Shown: positions 1-5,782 of the stretch, one piece after another
How the letters are laid out: each line of letters starts with the position of its first letter
How positions within the stretch are numbered: the first letter of the stretch is position 1
Assembly: GCA_002305265.1 (NCBI GenBank)
Contig: DBQP01000014.1
Span: 1 to 8,971, forward strand
Reading direction: 5' to 3'
DNA length: 8,971 bases
From: Prevotellaceae bacterium UBA1391
GTDB taxonomy: Bacteria; Bacteroidota; Bacteroidia; Bacteroidales; Bacteroidaceae
The notes under the pieces: generated by a model
The model's database searches: none
What the model was told of the DNA's origin: nothing
What the model saw: only the letters and a program-made list of their open reading frames with translations
Translations under genes and position numbers: made by a program

Positions 1-207
1 AAAGTTTAGCGGACAGTAATATTAGTTTTTCTAAAGCGCTGGGCGTTTTGAGCGACCGTTTTGCAGCGAGTATCGACAGCTGAAATGCCGGAAGCGACCA
101 TGTGAGCAACAGAGCCGGAAGAAGGCGAGCGGCAGGGAGAAAGGGCTCAGAGAATGTAAAAAAGGATAAAAGACGGGGCGCACCGCTGATATTCAACAAA
201 AAAAGCG
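1..207. other. Upstream non-coding stretch, nothing assignable
   Basis: No supportable gene lies in this stretch or in the leader that follows it up to 319. An 83-codon open frame starting at 102 is very rich in Arg and Lys, resembles no family I know, and runs into the start of glyS in another frame, so I do not call it. The first bases (2-19) can be read as five codons, KFSGQ, followed by a stop. That could be the tail of a gene entering from the left, but five codons cannot identify it. No tRNA-like fold or strong hairpin was seen here. Confidence 0.5.
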
Positions 208-215
208 TAACTTTG
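208..215 (+). promoter_or_regulatory. Bacteroidetes-type -7 box for glyS
   Basis: TAACTTTG matches the Bacteroidetes sigma-70 -7 consensus TAnnTTTG exactly. The -33 position, 19-21 bases upstream, is poor: GCTG at 185-188 has only two of the four consensus bases. Transcription would start a few bases downstream, near 219-224, giving a leader of about 100 bases before the glyS ATG. The start would fall at the base of the leader hairpin. The call rests on the box and its position only. Confidence 0.6.
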
Positions 216-222
216 CGGCACC

Positions 223-268
223 TTGTCCTTCGGCTGCGCTGCGGCGATGCATCTCAGCTGAAGGACGG
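223..268 (+). promoter_or_regulatory. Stem-loop in the glyS 5' leader
   Basis: GTCCTTCGGCTG (225-236) pairs with CAGCTGAAGGAC (255-266) over 12 bp with one G-U pair. Two further wobble pairs extend it to 223-236 with 255-268, around an 18-base loop. The hairpin sits at or next to the predicted transcript 5' end. CTTCGGC (228-234) is also perfectly complementary to GCCGAAG (271-277), so a second, mutually exclusive pairing exists. The remaining leader (281-319) is A-rich and looks unstructured, as usual ahead of Bacteroidetes start codons. A role in RNA stability or translation is inference. It does not resemble a T-box. Confidence 0.5.
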
Positions 269-319
269 ACGCCGAAGTGCAACATCCAAGAACACAAATA
301 TAGACAAACTTATCACTAC

Positions 320-1861
320 ATGGCACAGGAAGATGTATTCAAGAAAGTCGTGAGCCACTGCAAGGAGTACGGCTTCGTTTTCCCCTCAAGCGACATTTAC
401 GACGGACTTGGCGCTGTCTACGACTACGGTCAGAACGGCGTGGAGCTGAAGAACAACATCAAACAATACTGGTGGCAGAGCATGGTGCTCATGCACGAGA
501 ACATCGTCGGCATCGATTCCGCCATCTTCATGCATCCGACCATCTGGAAGGCCAGCGGACACGTGGACGCATTCAACGACCCGCTCATCGACAACCTGGA
601 CAGCAAGAAGCGCTACCGCGCCGACGTGCTCATCGAGGACCAGCTTGCGAAATATGACGAGAAGATCGAGAAAGAAGTAGCCAAGGCACGCAAGCGCTTC
701 GGCGAGAGCTTCGACGAGGAGAAATACCGCGAGACCAGCCCGCGCGTGCAGGAAGAATTGCAGAAGCGCGAGGCGCTGCACGAGCGTTTCTCCAAGGCCA
801 TGAACGACAGCAACCTGGAAGAACTGCGTCAGATCATCATCGATGAGGAAATCGTCTGCCCCATCTCCGGCACACGCAACTGGACGGAGGTGCGCCAGTT
901 CAACCTCATGTTCAAGACTGAGATGGGTTCTACGGCCGAAGGCGCCTTCACCGTCTATCTCCGACCCGAGACAGCGCAGGGAATCTTCGTCAACTACCTG
1001 AACGTGCAGAAGACGGGACGTATGAAGATTCCGTTTGGCATCGCACAGATTGGCAAGGCATTCCGCAACGAAATCGTCGCCCGCCAGTTCATTTTCCGCA
1101 TGCGTGAGTTCGAGCAGATGGAGATGCAGTTCTTCATCAAGCCCGGCACCGAGCTCGACTGGTTCGACACCTGGCGCAAGACGCGCATGGCATGGCACCA
1201 GAACCTCGGCTTCGGCGCAGAGAACTACCGCTTCCACGACCATGACAAGCTGGCCCACTACGCCAACGCCGCCACCGACATCGAGTTCCGCATGCCGTTC
1301 GGCTTCAAGGAAGTGGAGGGCATCCACTCCCGCACCAACTTCGACCTCTCCCAGCATGAGGCGTATTCGGGCAAGAGCATCAAGTATTTCGATCCCGAAC
1401 TCAAGGAGAGCTACGTGCCCTACGTCATCGAGACCTCCATCGGCGTGGACCGCATGTTCCTCAGCGTGATGTGCCACAGCTACTGCGAGGAGCAGCTCGA
1501 GAACGGAGAGACGCGCGTCGTGCTCAAGCTGCCTGCAGCGCTGGCCCCCGTGAAGCTCGCCGTCATGCCGCTCGTGAAGAAAGACGGACTACCGGAAGAG
1601 GCGCGCAAGATCATCGACGACCTCAAGTTCCACTTCAACTGCCAGTACGACGAGAAAGACTCCATCGGCAAGCGCTACCGCCGTCAGGACGCCGTCGGAA
1701 CTCCCTACTGCGCCACTGTCGACTACGACACGCTCAACGACGGCTGCGTGACGCTCCGCTATCGTGACACGATGCAGCAGGAGCGCGTGAAGATCAGCGA
1801 CCTCCGCGGCATCATCGAAGACAACGTGACCATCACGAGCCTGCTTAAGAAACTCAAGTAA
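320..1861 (+). CDS. glyS: Glycyl-tRNA synthetase (eukaryote/archaea-like homodimeric type)
   Basis: This 513-residue cytoplasmic class II aminoacyl-tRNA synthetase attaches glycine to tRNA-Gly. It is the single-chain, dimeric form, not the two-subunit alpha2beta2 GlyQ/GlyS form of E. coli. The N-terminal FPSSDIYDGLGAVYDYG (about 21-37) is typical of GlyRS. RPETAQGIF starts at residue 215, and the motif 2 region with FRNE is at 248-251. Motif 3 GVDRMF starts at residue 375, and the C-terminal 110 or so residues form the anticodon-binding domain. The charged, helical stretch at about 95-170 fits the insertion between motifs 1 and 2. The ATG at 320 gives the expected N-terminus and a family-typical length; no Shine-Dalgarno sequence precedes it. 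The FKBP gene follows 10 bases after the stop, indicating one operon. The function is secure. Confidence 0.97.
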   Translation: MAQEDVFKKVVSHCKEYGFVFPSSDIYDGLGAVYDYGQNGVELKNNIKQYWWQSMVLMHENIVGIDSAIFMHPTIWKASGHVDAFNDPLIDNLDSKKRYRADVLIEDQLAKYDEKIEKEVAKARKRFGESFDEEKYRETSPRVQEELQKREALHERFSKAMNDSNLEELRQIIIDEEIVCPISGTRNWTEVRQFNLMFKTEMGSTAEGAFTVYLRPETAQGIFVNYLNVQKTGRMKIPFGIAQIGKAFRNEIVARQFIFRMREFEQMEMQFFIKPGTELDWFDTWRKTRMAWHQNLGFGAENYRFHDHDKLAHYANAATDIEFRMPFGFKEVEGIHSRTNFDLSQHEAYSGKSIKYFDPELKESYVPYVIETSIGVDRMFLSVMCHSYCEEQLENGETRVVLKLPAALAPVKLAVMPLVKKDGLPEEARKIIDDLKFHFNCQYDEKDSIGKRYRRQDAVGTPYCATVDYDTLNDGCVTLRYRDTMQQERVKISDLRGIIEDNVTITSLLKKLK

Positions 1862-1871
1862 CCAGTCATCT

Positions 1872-2492
1872 ATGTTCAAGCAACTGATTTACGCCGCCTC
1901 TTTCCTCATCCTGCTCACCTGCGCCACGGCGTGCAGCGAGCAAGACGAGGTGAGCGAGTATGCCAACTGGAAGGAGCGCAACGAGCAGTTCATCGACTCC
2001 ATCGCCGCTGTGGCCCAGGCAAACGCCGACGGCAGCTGGACCATCATCCGTGCGTTCAGCCTCAGCGACGAGGTGAAGTTCAACGACTCCAGCCAGTACT
2101 ACATCTACGTGCAGAAGCTCGAGAACGGCACCGGCACACAGCGTCCGCAGTACAACGACTCCATCCGCCTGCACTACATCGGACGCCTCATCGCCTCCGA
2201 CAGCTATCCGCAGGGACGCGTCTTCGGCAAGAGCTTCCGTGGGACAACGCTCGACGAGCGCACCGATGTGCCCACGCTGATGGGCGTGAACCAGAATGTC
2301 GTGGGCATGGCGACTGCGGAAATGCACATGGTCATCGGCGACCACTGGCGCATCTACATTCCCGCCTACCTCGGCTACGGAAGCACGACGTACTCCTCCG
2401 CCAACATCCCGGCCCACTCTGCGCTCATCTTCGAGGCAAAGCTGGCACGCATCTACCGCTATCAGATTGATACGAACACAGACTGGTGGTAA
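1872..2492 (+). CDS. FKBP-type peptidyl-prolyl isomerase lipoprotein
   Basis: This 206-residue protein is predicted to be exported. Residues 1-20 are a hydrophobic signal peptide ending in ATAC, so Cys21 is the likely lipidated residue, though position -3 is Ala and not the usual Leu. The C-terminal half is an FKBP domain. It shows the strand motif YIGRL (102-106), GRVFGKSF (115-122), IPAYLGYG (163-170) and the closing IPAHSALIFEAKLARI (179-194). Such proteins speed proline cis-trans isomerisation and assist folding in the envelope. At the position of the usual active-site Trp (I-x-G-W in FKBP12-like proteins) I align Met146, so activity may be low and the role more chaperone-like. The gene follows glyS with a 10-base gap and precedes a strong terminator. 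The family is secure; activity is not. Confidence 0.9.
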   Translation: MFKQLIYAASFLILLTCATACSEQDEVSEYANWKERNEQFIDSIAAVAQANADGSWTIIRAFSLSDEVKFNDSSQYYIYVQKLENGTGTQRPQYNDSIRLHYIGRLIASDSYPQGRVFGKSFRGTTLDERTDVPTLMGVNQNVVGMATAEMHMVIGDHWRIYIPAYLGYGSTTYSSANIPAHSALIFEAKLARIYRYQIDTNTDWW

Positions 2493-2536
2493 GCCGGCCG
2501 CGCCTGCCGACTGCGAACCAGGCACAACACCACATA

Positions 2537-2576
2537 GAAAATCCCGCTGTCATCCTTCGACGACAGCGGGATTTTC
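2537..2576 (+). terminator. Rho-independent terminator of the glyS-FKBP operon, possibly bidirectional
   Basis: GAAAATCCCGCTGTC (2537-2551) and GACAGCGGGATTTTC (2562-2576) form a perfect 15-bp stem with a 10-base loop. The GC core is flanked by A and T runs on both sides, so the hairpin can end plus-strand transcription after the FKBP gene. It can also end minus-strand transcription arriving from the purA operon. No other good terminator was seen between it and the end of that operon at 2758. Confidence 0.9.
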
Positions 2577-2652
2577 ATATTTAAAGCGAGATTTTCTTAT
2601 TTTCTTGATGCAGAAGAGCAGCGAACTGACAGGCATTTTAATGCGCCCGAAA

Positions 2653-2760
2653 GCCTAATCTCAAGCAATCAATCGCCCAAATTCAGGCAAACTTTCACCT
2701 CATCGCCAGTAAACTATCGCCCCCATCTCAGGCAATCACGTGCCTAATCTCAAGCAATCA
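2653..2760. repeat. Degenerate ~22-bp intergenic repeat
   Basis: The 19-mer GCCTAATCTCAAGCAATCA occurs identically at 2653-2671 and 2742-2760. Related copies lie between them: GCCCAAATTCAGGCAAACT at 2675, a weak copy at 2705, and one at 2719-2739 with a core matching CATCTCAGGCAATCAC. Starts are spaced about 22, 30, 14 and 23 bases apart. The last copy supplies the stop codon of the minus-strand 92-residue gene (2758-2760). The array fills the space between two convergent operons. It has no identical spacers, so it is not CRISPR. It may belong to a dispersed genomic repeat family, which cannot be tested in this window. Confidence 0.6.
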
Positions 2761-3036
2761 GTTTTCTTGCAGCGCATGAGACGGTGCGTCATCATCCACC
2801 CACGCAGCGCAGGCGACACCATACTTATCGATGTTTCTCACCATGATGTCTGCGACGCACATGCATCCCTCGCACTGCGGATTGTTCTGCTTGTCGCCAA
2901 TCCACGACAGTGCCTTCTGCTTGTATTGCTCCGATATCTTGCCGGCTACCGCCATCTTGTAGTAGAAGCAATCCTCCAGCAGCTCGTTTGGAAAAATCTG
3001 AAGATCCAAGATCTTGAGGGCTTCTTCCTTGGTCAT
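2758..3036 (-). CDS. Hypothetical protein with a CxxCxC cluster, downstream of purA
   Basis: I do not recognise this 92-residue protein. It has no signal peptide or membrane segment, so it is probably cytoplasmic. The N-terminal half (about 3-48) looks alpha-helical and contains FPNELLEDCFYYK and a basic stretch. A cysteine cluster CEGCMC lies at 55-60, with further cysteines at 23 and 76, so metal binding is possible. The ATG at 3036 lies 22 bases after the purA stop on the same strand with no promoter between, so it is probably the last gene of the fur-purA operon. Its stop codon falls inside a copy of the intergenic repeat, so the C-terminal tail may have been altered by repeat insertion. 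Coding is supported by operon position, an intact frame and a non-random composition. Confidence 0.65.
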   Translation of the reverse strand: MTKEEALKILDLQIFPNELLEDCFYYKMAVAGKISEQYKQKALSWIGDKQNNPQCEGCMCVADIMVRNIDKYGVACAAWVDDDAPSHALQEN

Positions 3037-3058
3037 AGGCTTTGTACTACGTACGGGC

Positions 3059-4324
3059 TTATCGCACGATCGTCTGCTCGCGGTCGGGACCTACGCTGAC
3101 AATCGTGATCGGCGTATCGAGCTCACGCTCCAGAAAGGCGATGTAGTCGCTGAAGGCTTTCGGGAACTGCGTCTCGCTCGTGAGCTTCGTCAGATCCTGC
3201 TGCCAGCCTGGCAGCTCCTCATACAGCGGTGTGATGCCGGTCTGGATGTCGTAAGGGAAATCGCGGGTCACGCTTCCGTCGGCCAGTTGGTAGGCCGTGC
3301 AGGCCTTGATGGTGGCGAAGGAGTCGAGCACGTCGCTCTTCATCATGATGAGCTGAGTCACGCCGCTCACCATGATGGCGTAGCGCAGTGCCACGAGGTC
3401 AATCCATCCGCAGCGGCGCTCACGTCCCGTCACTGCGCCGTATTCGTGGCCAATGTCGCGCATCTTCTTTCCGGTCTCGTCGAAGAGTTCCGTCGGGAAC
3501 GGACCGGCACCGACGCGTGTGCAGTATGCCTTGAAGATGCCAATCACCTCGCCTATCTTGTTCGGGCCGATGCCCAGGCCTGTGCAGGCTCCTGCGCAGA
3601 TGGTGTTGGAGGACGTCACGAACGGATACGAGCCGAAGTCGACGTCGAGCATCGTTCCCTGCGCGCCCTCGGCCAGGATGCTCTTGCCGCTCTTCAGCAG
3701 CTTGTTCACCTCGTGCTCCGAGTCTACAATGGGGAACTGGCGGAGATAGGCGATGCCTTCCATCCATGTCTTCTCCACCTCGGTGAGATCGTAGTCCGTG
3801 TAGTTCAGACTGCGGAGCATCTCTTCGTGGCGTGCCTTGTGGGCGGCATACTTCTCCTCGAAGTTCTCCAGGATGTCGCCCACACGCAGTCCGCTGCGCG
3901 ACACCTTGTCCGTATAGGCGGGTCCGATGCCCTTTCCGGTCGTTCCCACCTTGTCCTTGCCCTTCGCAGCCTCGTAGGCGGCATCAAGCAGACGGTGCGT
4001 CGGCATGATGAGATGGGCTTTCTTCGAGATGTGCAAACGCTCGTGCAGCGGATGGCCGCTTTTCTCCAGCGCCTTGGCCTCTTCCATGAAGAGATCGGGC
4101 GCAAGCACGACGCCGTTGCCGATGATATTCACCTTTCCTCCCTGGAAAATGCCAGACGGAATGGATCGGAGCACAAATTTCTGTCCTTCGAACTCGAGCG
4201 TGTGTCCTGCATTGGGGCCACCCTGGAAACGTGCGACCACATCGTAGCGCGGTGTGAGGACGTCAACGACCTTGCCTTTACCTTCGTCTCCCCACTGGAG
4301 ACCCAAAAGAACATCGATTTTCAT
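3059..4324 (-). CDS. purA: Adenylosuccinate synthetase
   Basis: This 421-residue cytoplasmic enzyme joins IMP and aspartate using GTP to make adenylosuccinate, the first committed step from IMP to AMP. The GTP/IMP loop QWGDEGKGK is at residues 10-18 with catalytic Asp13, and GGPNAGHT (35-42) supplies His41. GTTGKGIGPAY (127-137), EGAQGTMLDVDFG (219-231), TGRERRCGW (299-307) and SVGPDREQTI (410-419) are all intact. The frame stays open upstream to 4441, but the ATG at 4324 gives MKIDVLLGLQWGDEG, the normal N-terminus, and the extra 39 residues look random. It lies 118 bases after the fur-family gene and 22 bases before the unknown gene. No TAnnTTTG box was found in the 118-base gap, so it probably depends on the fur promoter. 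The gap contains the inverted repeats described separately. Confidence 0.98.
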   Translation of the reverse strand: MKIDVLLGLQWGDEGKGKVVDVLTPRYDVVARFQGGPNAGHTLEFEGQKFVLRSIPSGIFQGGKVNIIGNGVVLAPDLFMEEAKALEKSGHPLHERLHISKKAHLIMPTHRLLDAAYEAAKGKDKVGTTGKGIGPAYTDKVSRSGLRVGDILENFEEKYAAHKARHEEMLRSLNYTDYDLTEVEKTWMEGIAYLRQFPIVDSEHEVNKLLKSGKSILAEGAQGTMLDVDFGSYPFVTSSNTICAGACTGLGIGPNKIGEVIGIFKAYCTRVGAGPFPTELFDETGKKMRDIGHEYGAVTGRERRCGWIDLVALRYAIMVSGVTQLIMMKSDVLDSFATIKACTAYQLADGSVTRDFPYDIQTGITPLYEELPGWQQDLTKLTSETQFPKAFSDYIAFLERELDTPITIVSVGPDREQTIVR

Positions 4325-4352
4325 AATGTATGCTGTGTGTTTGCGAGCCTGC

Positions 4353-4427
4353 GCCATGCCGCGTCGGGCATGCGTCAGAACCCTATTCAAGTGATGATTC
4401 CATCCAATTGCGGCTGCGCGGCATGGC
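4353..4427 (-). promoter_or_regulatory. Long-range inverted repeat in the purA leader
   Basis: GCCATGCCGCG (4353-4363) and CGCGGCATGGC (4417-4427) are perfect 11-bp complements separated by 53 bases, inside the fur-purA intergenic gap. The inner segment CATGCC (4355-4360) can instead pair with GGCATG (4367-4372) in a short local hairpin. In the minus-strand RNA the two folds exclude each other. This resembles the layout of a regulated leader, but no ligand, protein site or terminator U-run is visible, so function is inference. Confidence 0.4.
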
Positions 4428-4442
4428 ACCGGCAGGCGCACC

Positions 4443-4943
4443 TCATTTCTTCTTGGCCGCCGCCTTCTCTTTCTCGCGCAGGTATCGGTTGTGCGCCTTG
4501 GTGATGGCCGCCTGGCAGCGCGAGCACGTGCCGTAGGCGCAGAGCGCCACCGATGCCACGTGCAGCCGGCGGAAACGAGTCTGCGAGATGGCCTCCGTCA
4601 CAGCTTCCGACTCCACGCGCGTCACCGTCCCGCAGTGGACACACACCTGATAGAAGTGGTCGCGCAGCGGGATGGAAGGCTCGTAGCAGAGCGTCGACCC
4701 GAACGTGTGGCACGTGACGAGGCCCAGCCGGAGGAAGAGGTCGATGGAATGGTAGACAGTGGCCAGGCTGACCCGGAACGTGTTCTCCATCTCCTGCCGG
4801 ATTTCCTCCGCCGTGAACGGCACCTTTCGGTCGTAGATGGCACGCAGAATGGCTGTCCGTTCGAGCGTGCGGCGCATGCCGTGCTCGAGCAGATACGAGT
4901 TCAATGTTGCAAGCGCCGTGTCGAAGGGAGTGACCTTTTCCAT
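4443..4943 (-). CDS. Fur-family transcriptional regulator
   Basis: This 166-residue winged-helix regulator belongs to the Fur/PerR/Zur family, which sense metals or peroxide and usually repress transcription. The DNA-binding half shows RRTLERTAILRAIY (24-37), FTAEEI (43-48) and the recognition helix region SLATVYHSIDLFLRLGLV (59-76). The structural zinc site is present as CVHC (101-104) and CSRC (140-143). The regulatory site is degraded: the usual HHDH is PLRDH (92-96), and the His expected about five residues before YG is replaced (VALCAYG, 132-138). The C-terminus is a Lys-rich tail. The frame is open upstream to 5039, but that ATG lies inside the promoter at 5009-5040, so the ATG at 4943, preceded by GAGAGAA, is chosen. 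It is first in the operon with purA. Whether it senses iron, zinc, manganese, peroxide or something else cannot be told. Confidence 0.9.
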   Translation of the reverse strand: MEKVTPFDTALATLNSYLLEHGMRRTLERTAILRAIYDRKVPFTAEEIRQEMENTFRVSLATVYHSIDLFLRLGLVTCHTFGSTLCYEPSIPLRDHFYQVCVHCGTVTRVESEAVTEAISQTRFRRLHVASVALCAYGTCSRCQAAITKAHNRYLREKEKAAAKKK

Positions 4944-5008
4944 TGCCAGAATTCTCTCGAAGTGCGCCCTGGCCGACAGGCGGCCGAGGGTGCATTCCAA
5001 GTGCTGTG

Positions 5009-5040
5009 CAAAATTACGACAATTTCGCCGAAGGTTCAAA
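5009..5040 (-). promoter_or_regulatory. Promoter of the fur-purA operon
   Basis: Read on the minus strand, TTTG (5040-5037) is followed after 20 bases by TAATTTTG (5016-5009). Both match the Bacteroidetes -33/-7 consensus TTTG and TAnnTTTG exactly, and the spacing is normal. Transcription should start near 5002, giving a leader of about 58 bases before the ATG at 4943. The site starts two bases from the terminator of the preceding unit. No clear Fur- or PerR-type palindrome was seen overlapping it. Confidence 0.85.
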
Positions 5041-5041
5041 T

Positions 5042-5086
5042 AAAAAATGCAGAAATGTCAGCAGCAGCGACATTTCCGCATTTTTT
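5042..5086 (-). terminator. Rho-independent terminator of the mazG-dpp3-HEAT operon
   Basis: Positions 5042-5059 and 5069-5086 form an 18-bp stem with one A-C mismatch (5051/5077) around the 9-base loop AGCAGCAGC. The stem carries A/T runs at both ends, so the minus-strand RNA ends in a U run. It lies about 100 bases after the stop at 5189 and directly upstream of the fur promoter. The symmetric core AAATGTC/GACATTT could also act as a DNA operator for that promoter, but I favour the terminator reading. Confidence 0.88.
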
Positions 5087-5188
5087 TGTAACCATTCGGC
5101 CTGCAGGGGCTCGCATCGCGGCTGGTGGCACCGTTCATGCCGTCAGCCGCACCTGTGTCTTGTCTCCCCCGCCCGAGTGGCCTGCGCC

Positions 5189-5767
5189 TCACGCGAGGCG
5201 GTCGAGCAGCCGCCGGGCCGCCAGCTGCACCTGCGGGTTCGCATCGGCCAGCGCGGCCTGGGCCTGGTCCGCCGCTTCCTGCAAGGCGCGAGGGGCCAGC
5301 GGATGGAGACGGATGACGTGCATGAGCGTGTAGTAGCCGCAGAGCTGGGGCACTTCCCGCTCGCTGGCCATCCACTGAAACGCCTTCTCGGCCGCCCAAG
5401 GGGTGCGCGAGAAGAGGTAGAGGGAAGCCACCTGAGCGAGCTCGACCGTGCGGATCTGCTCCAGCCACACCTCGGCCAGATCGCTGGAGAAGTCCTCCGC
5501 CGGCTGGAGCTGGAGCGCGAGGAAGCGGCACTCGCGCACGGGCTGCTGCCACAACTGCTGCGCCAGCGGCGCGAGCATGTCGGCATGCTCCACGCGCAGC
5601 TCGCCGGCGAGTGCCTCGAGCCGGGGCAGTTCCACCCCGTAGTTCACGCGGTAGTCCTGCGTCAGGCCCGCATCCCTCATGGCCGCCGAGGCCACGCCGT
5701 TCATCATGGCATGCAGGTCTTTCTTGATGGTGCGGAGCGCCTCGTCGATGTATGCTTGTGTGTCCAT
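5189..5767 (-). CDS. HEAT-repeat protein, possibly AlkD-like DNA alkylation repair
   Basis: This 192-residue cytoplasmic protein is nearly all alpha-helical, with paired helices of the HEAT type. The order of motifs resembles the DNA alkylation repair (AlkD-like) family: an N-terminal helical pair, GVELPRLEALAGEL (44-57), RECRFLALQL (78-87), then a helix with IRTVELAQVA (105-114). AlkD-type glycosylases usually have Trp and catalytic Asp in that last segment (like WDLVD). Here the matching residues look like Thr and Glu109, and the chain is about 30-40 residues shorter than typical. It may be an inactive or divergent relative, or a plain HEAT scaffold. It starts 15 bases after the dpp3 stop on the same strand and precedes a terminator, so it is the last gene of that operon. 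The coding call is strong and the function tentative. Confidence 0.7.
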   Translation of the reverse strand: MDTQAYIDEALRTIKKDLHAMMNGVASAAMRDAGLTQDYRVNYGVELPRLEALAGELRVEHADMLAPLAQQLWQQPVRECRFLALQLQPAEDFSSDLAEVWLEQIRTVELAQVASLYLFSRTPWAAEKAFQWMASEREVPQLCGYYTLMHVIRLHPLAPRALQEAADQAQAALADANPQVQLAARRLLDRLA

Positions 5768-5782
5768 CGTCTGTGTCGGGGC

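Noticed and set aside
2..19. Possible tail of a transposase-like gene reading KFSGQ then stop
   Set aside because: Similar short endings may occur in Bacteroidetes transposases, but five codons without an inverted repeat or target duplication are not enough evidence.
223..277. T-box riboswitch ahead of glyS
   Set aside because: There is no T-box sequence, specifier loop or antiterminator, and the leader is too short.
102..353. 83-residue plus-strand open frame upstream of glyS
   Set aside because: It is highly Arg/Lys-rich, matches no family, spans the glyS promoter and leader hairpin, and overlaps the glyS start.
386..1477. 363-residue antisense open frame across glyS
   Set aside because: It mirrors G+C-rich codon use of glyS, is rich in Val/Ala/Leu/His as such shadows are, and shows no domain or promoter.
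2653..2760. CRISPR array
   Set aside because: Only one 19-mer is repeated exactly; the units are degenerate, irregularly spaced and lack spacers or nearby cas genes.
4325..4441. 39-codon N-terminal extension of purA
   Set aside because: PurA proteins begin just before the GDEGKGK loop, and the extension covers the leader repeats and looks non-coding.
3014..4504. 496-residue plus-strand frame antisense to purA
   Set aside because: purA is intact with all its motifs on the other strand; this frame is its compositional shadow.
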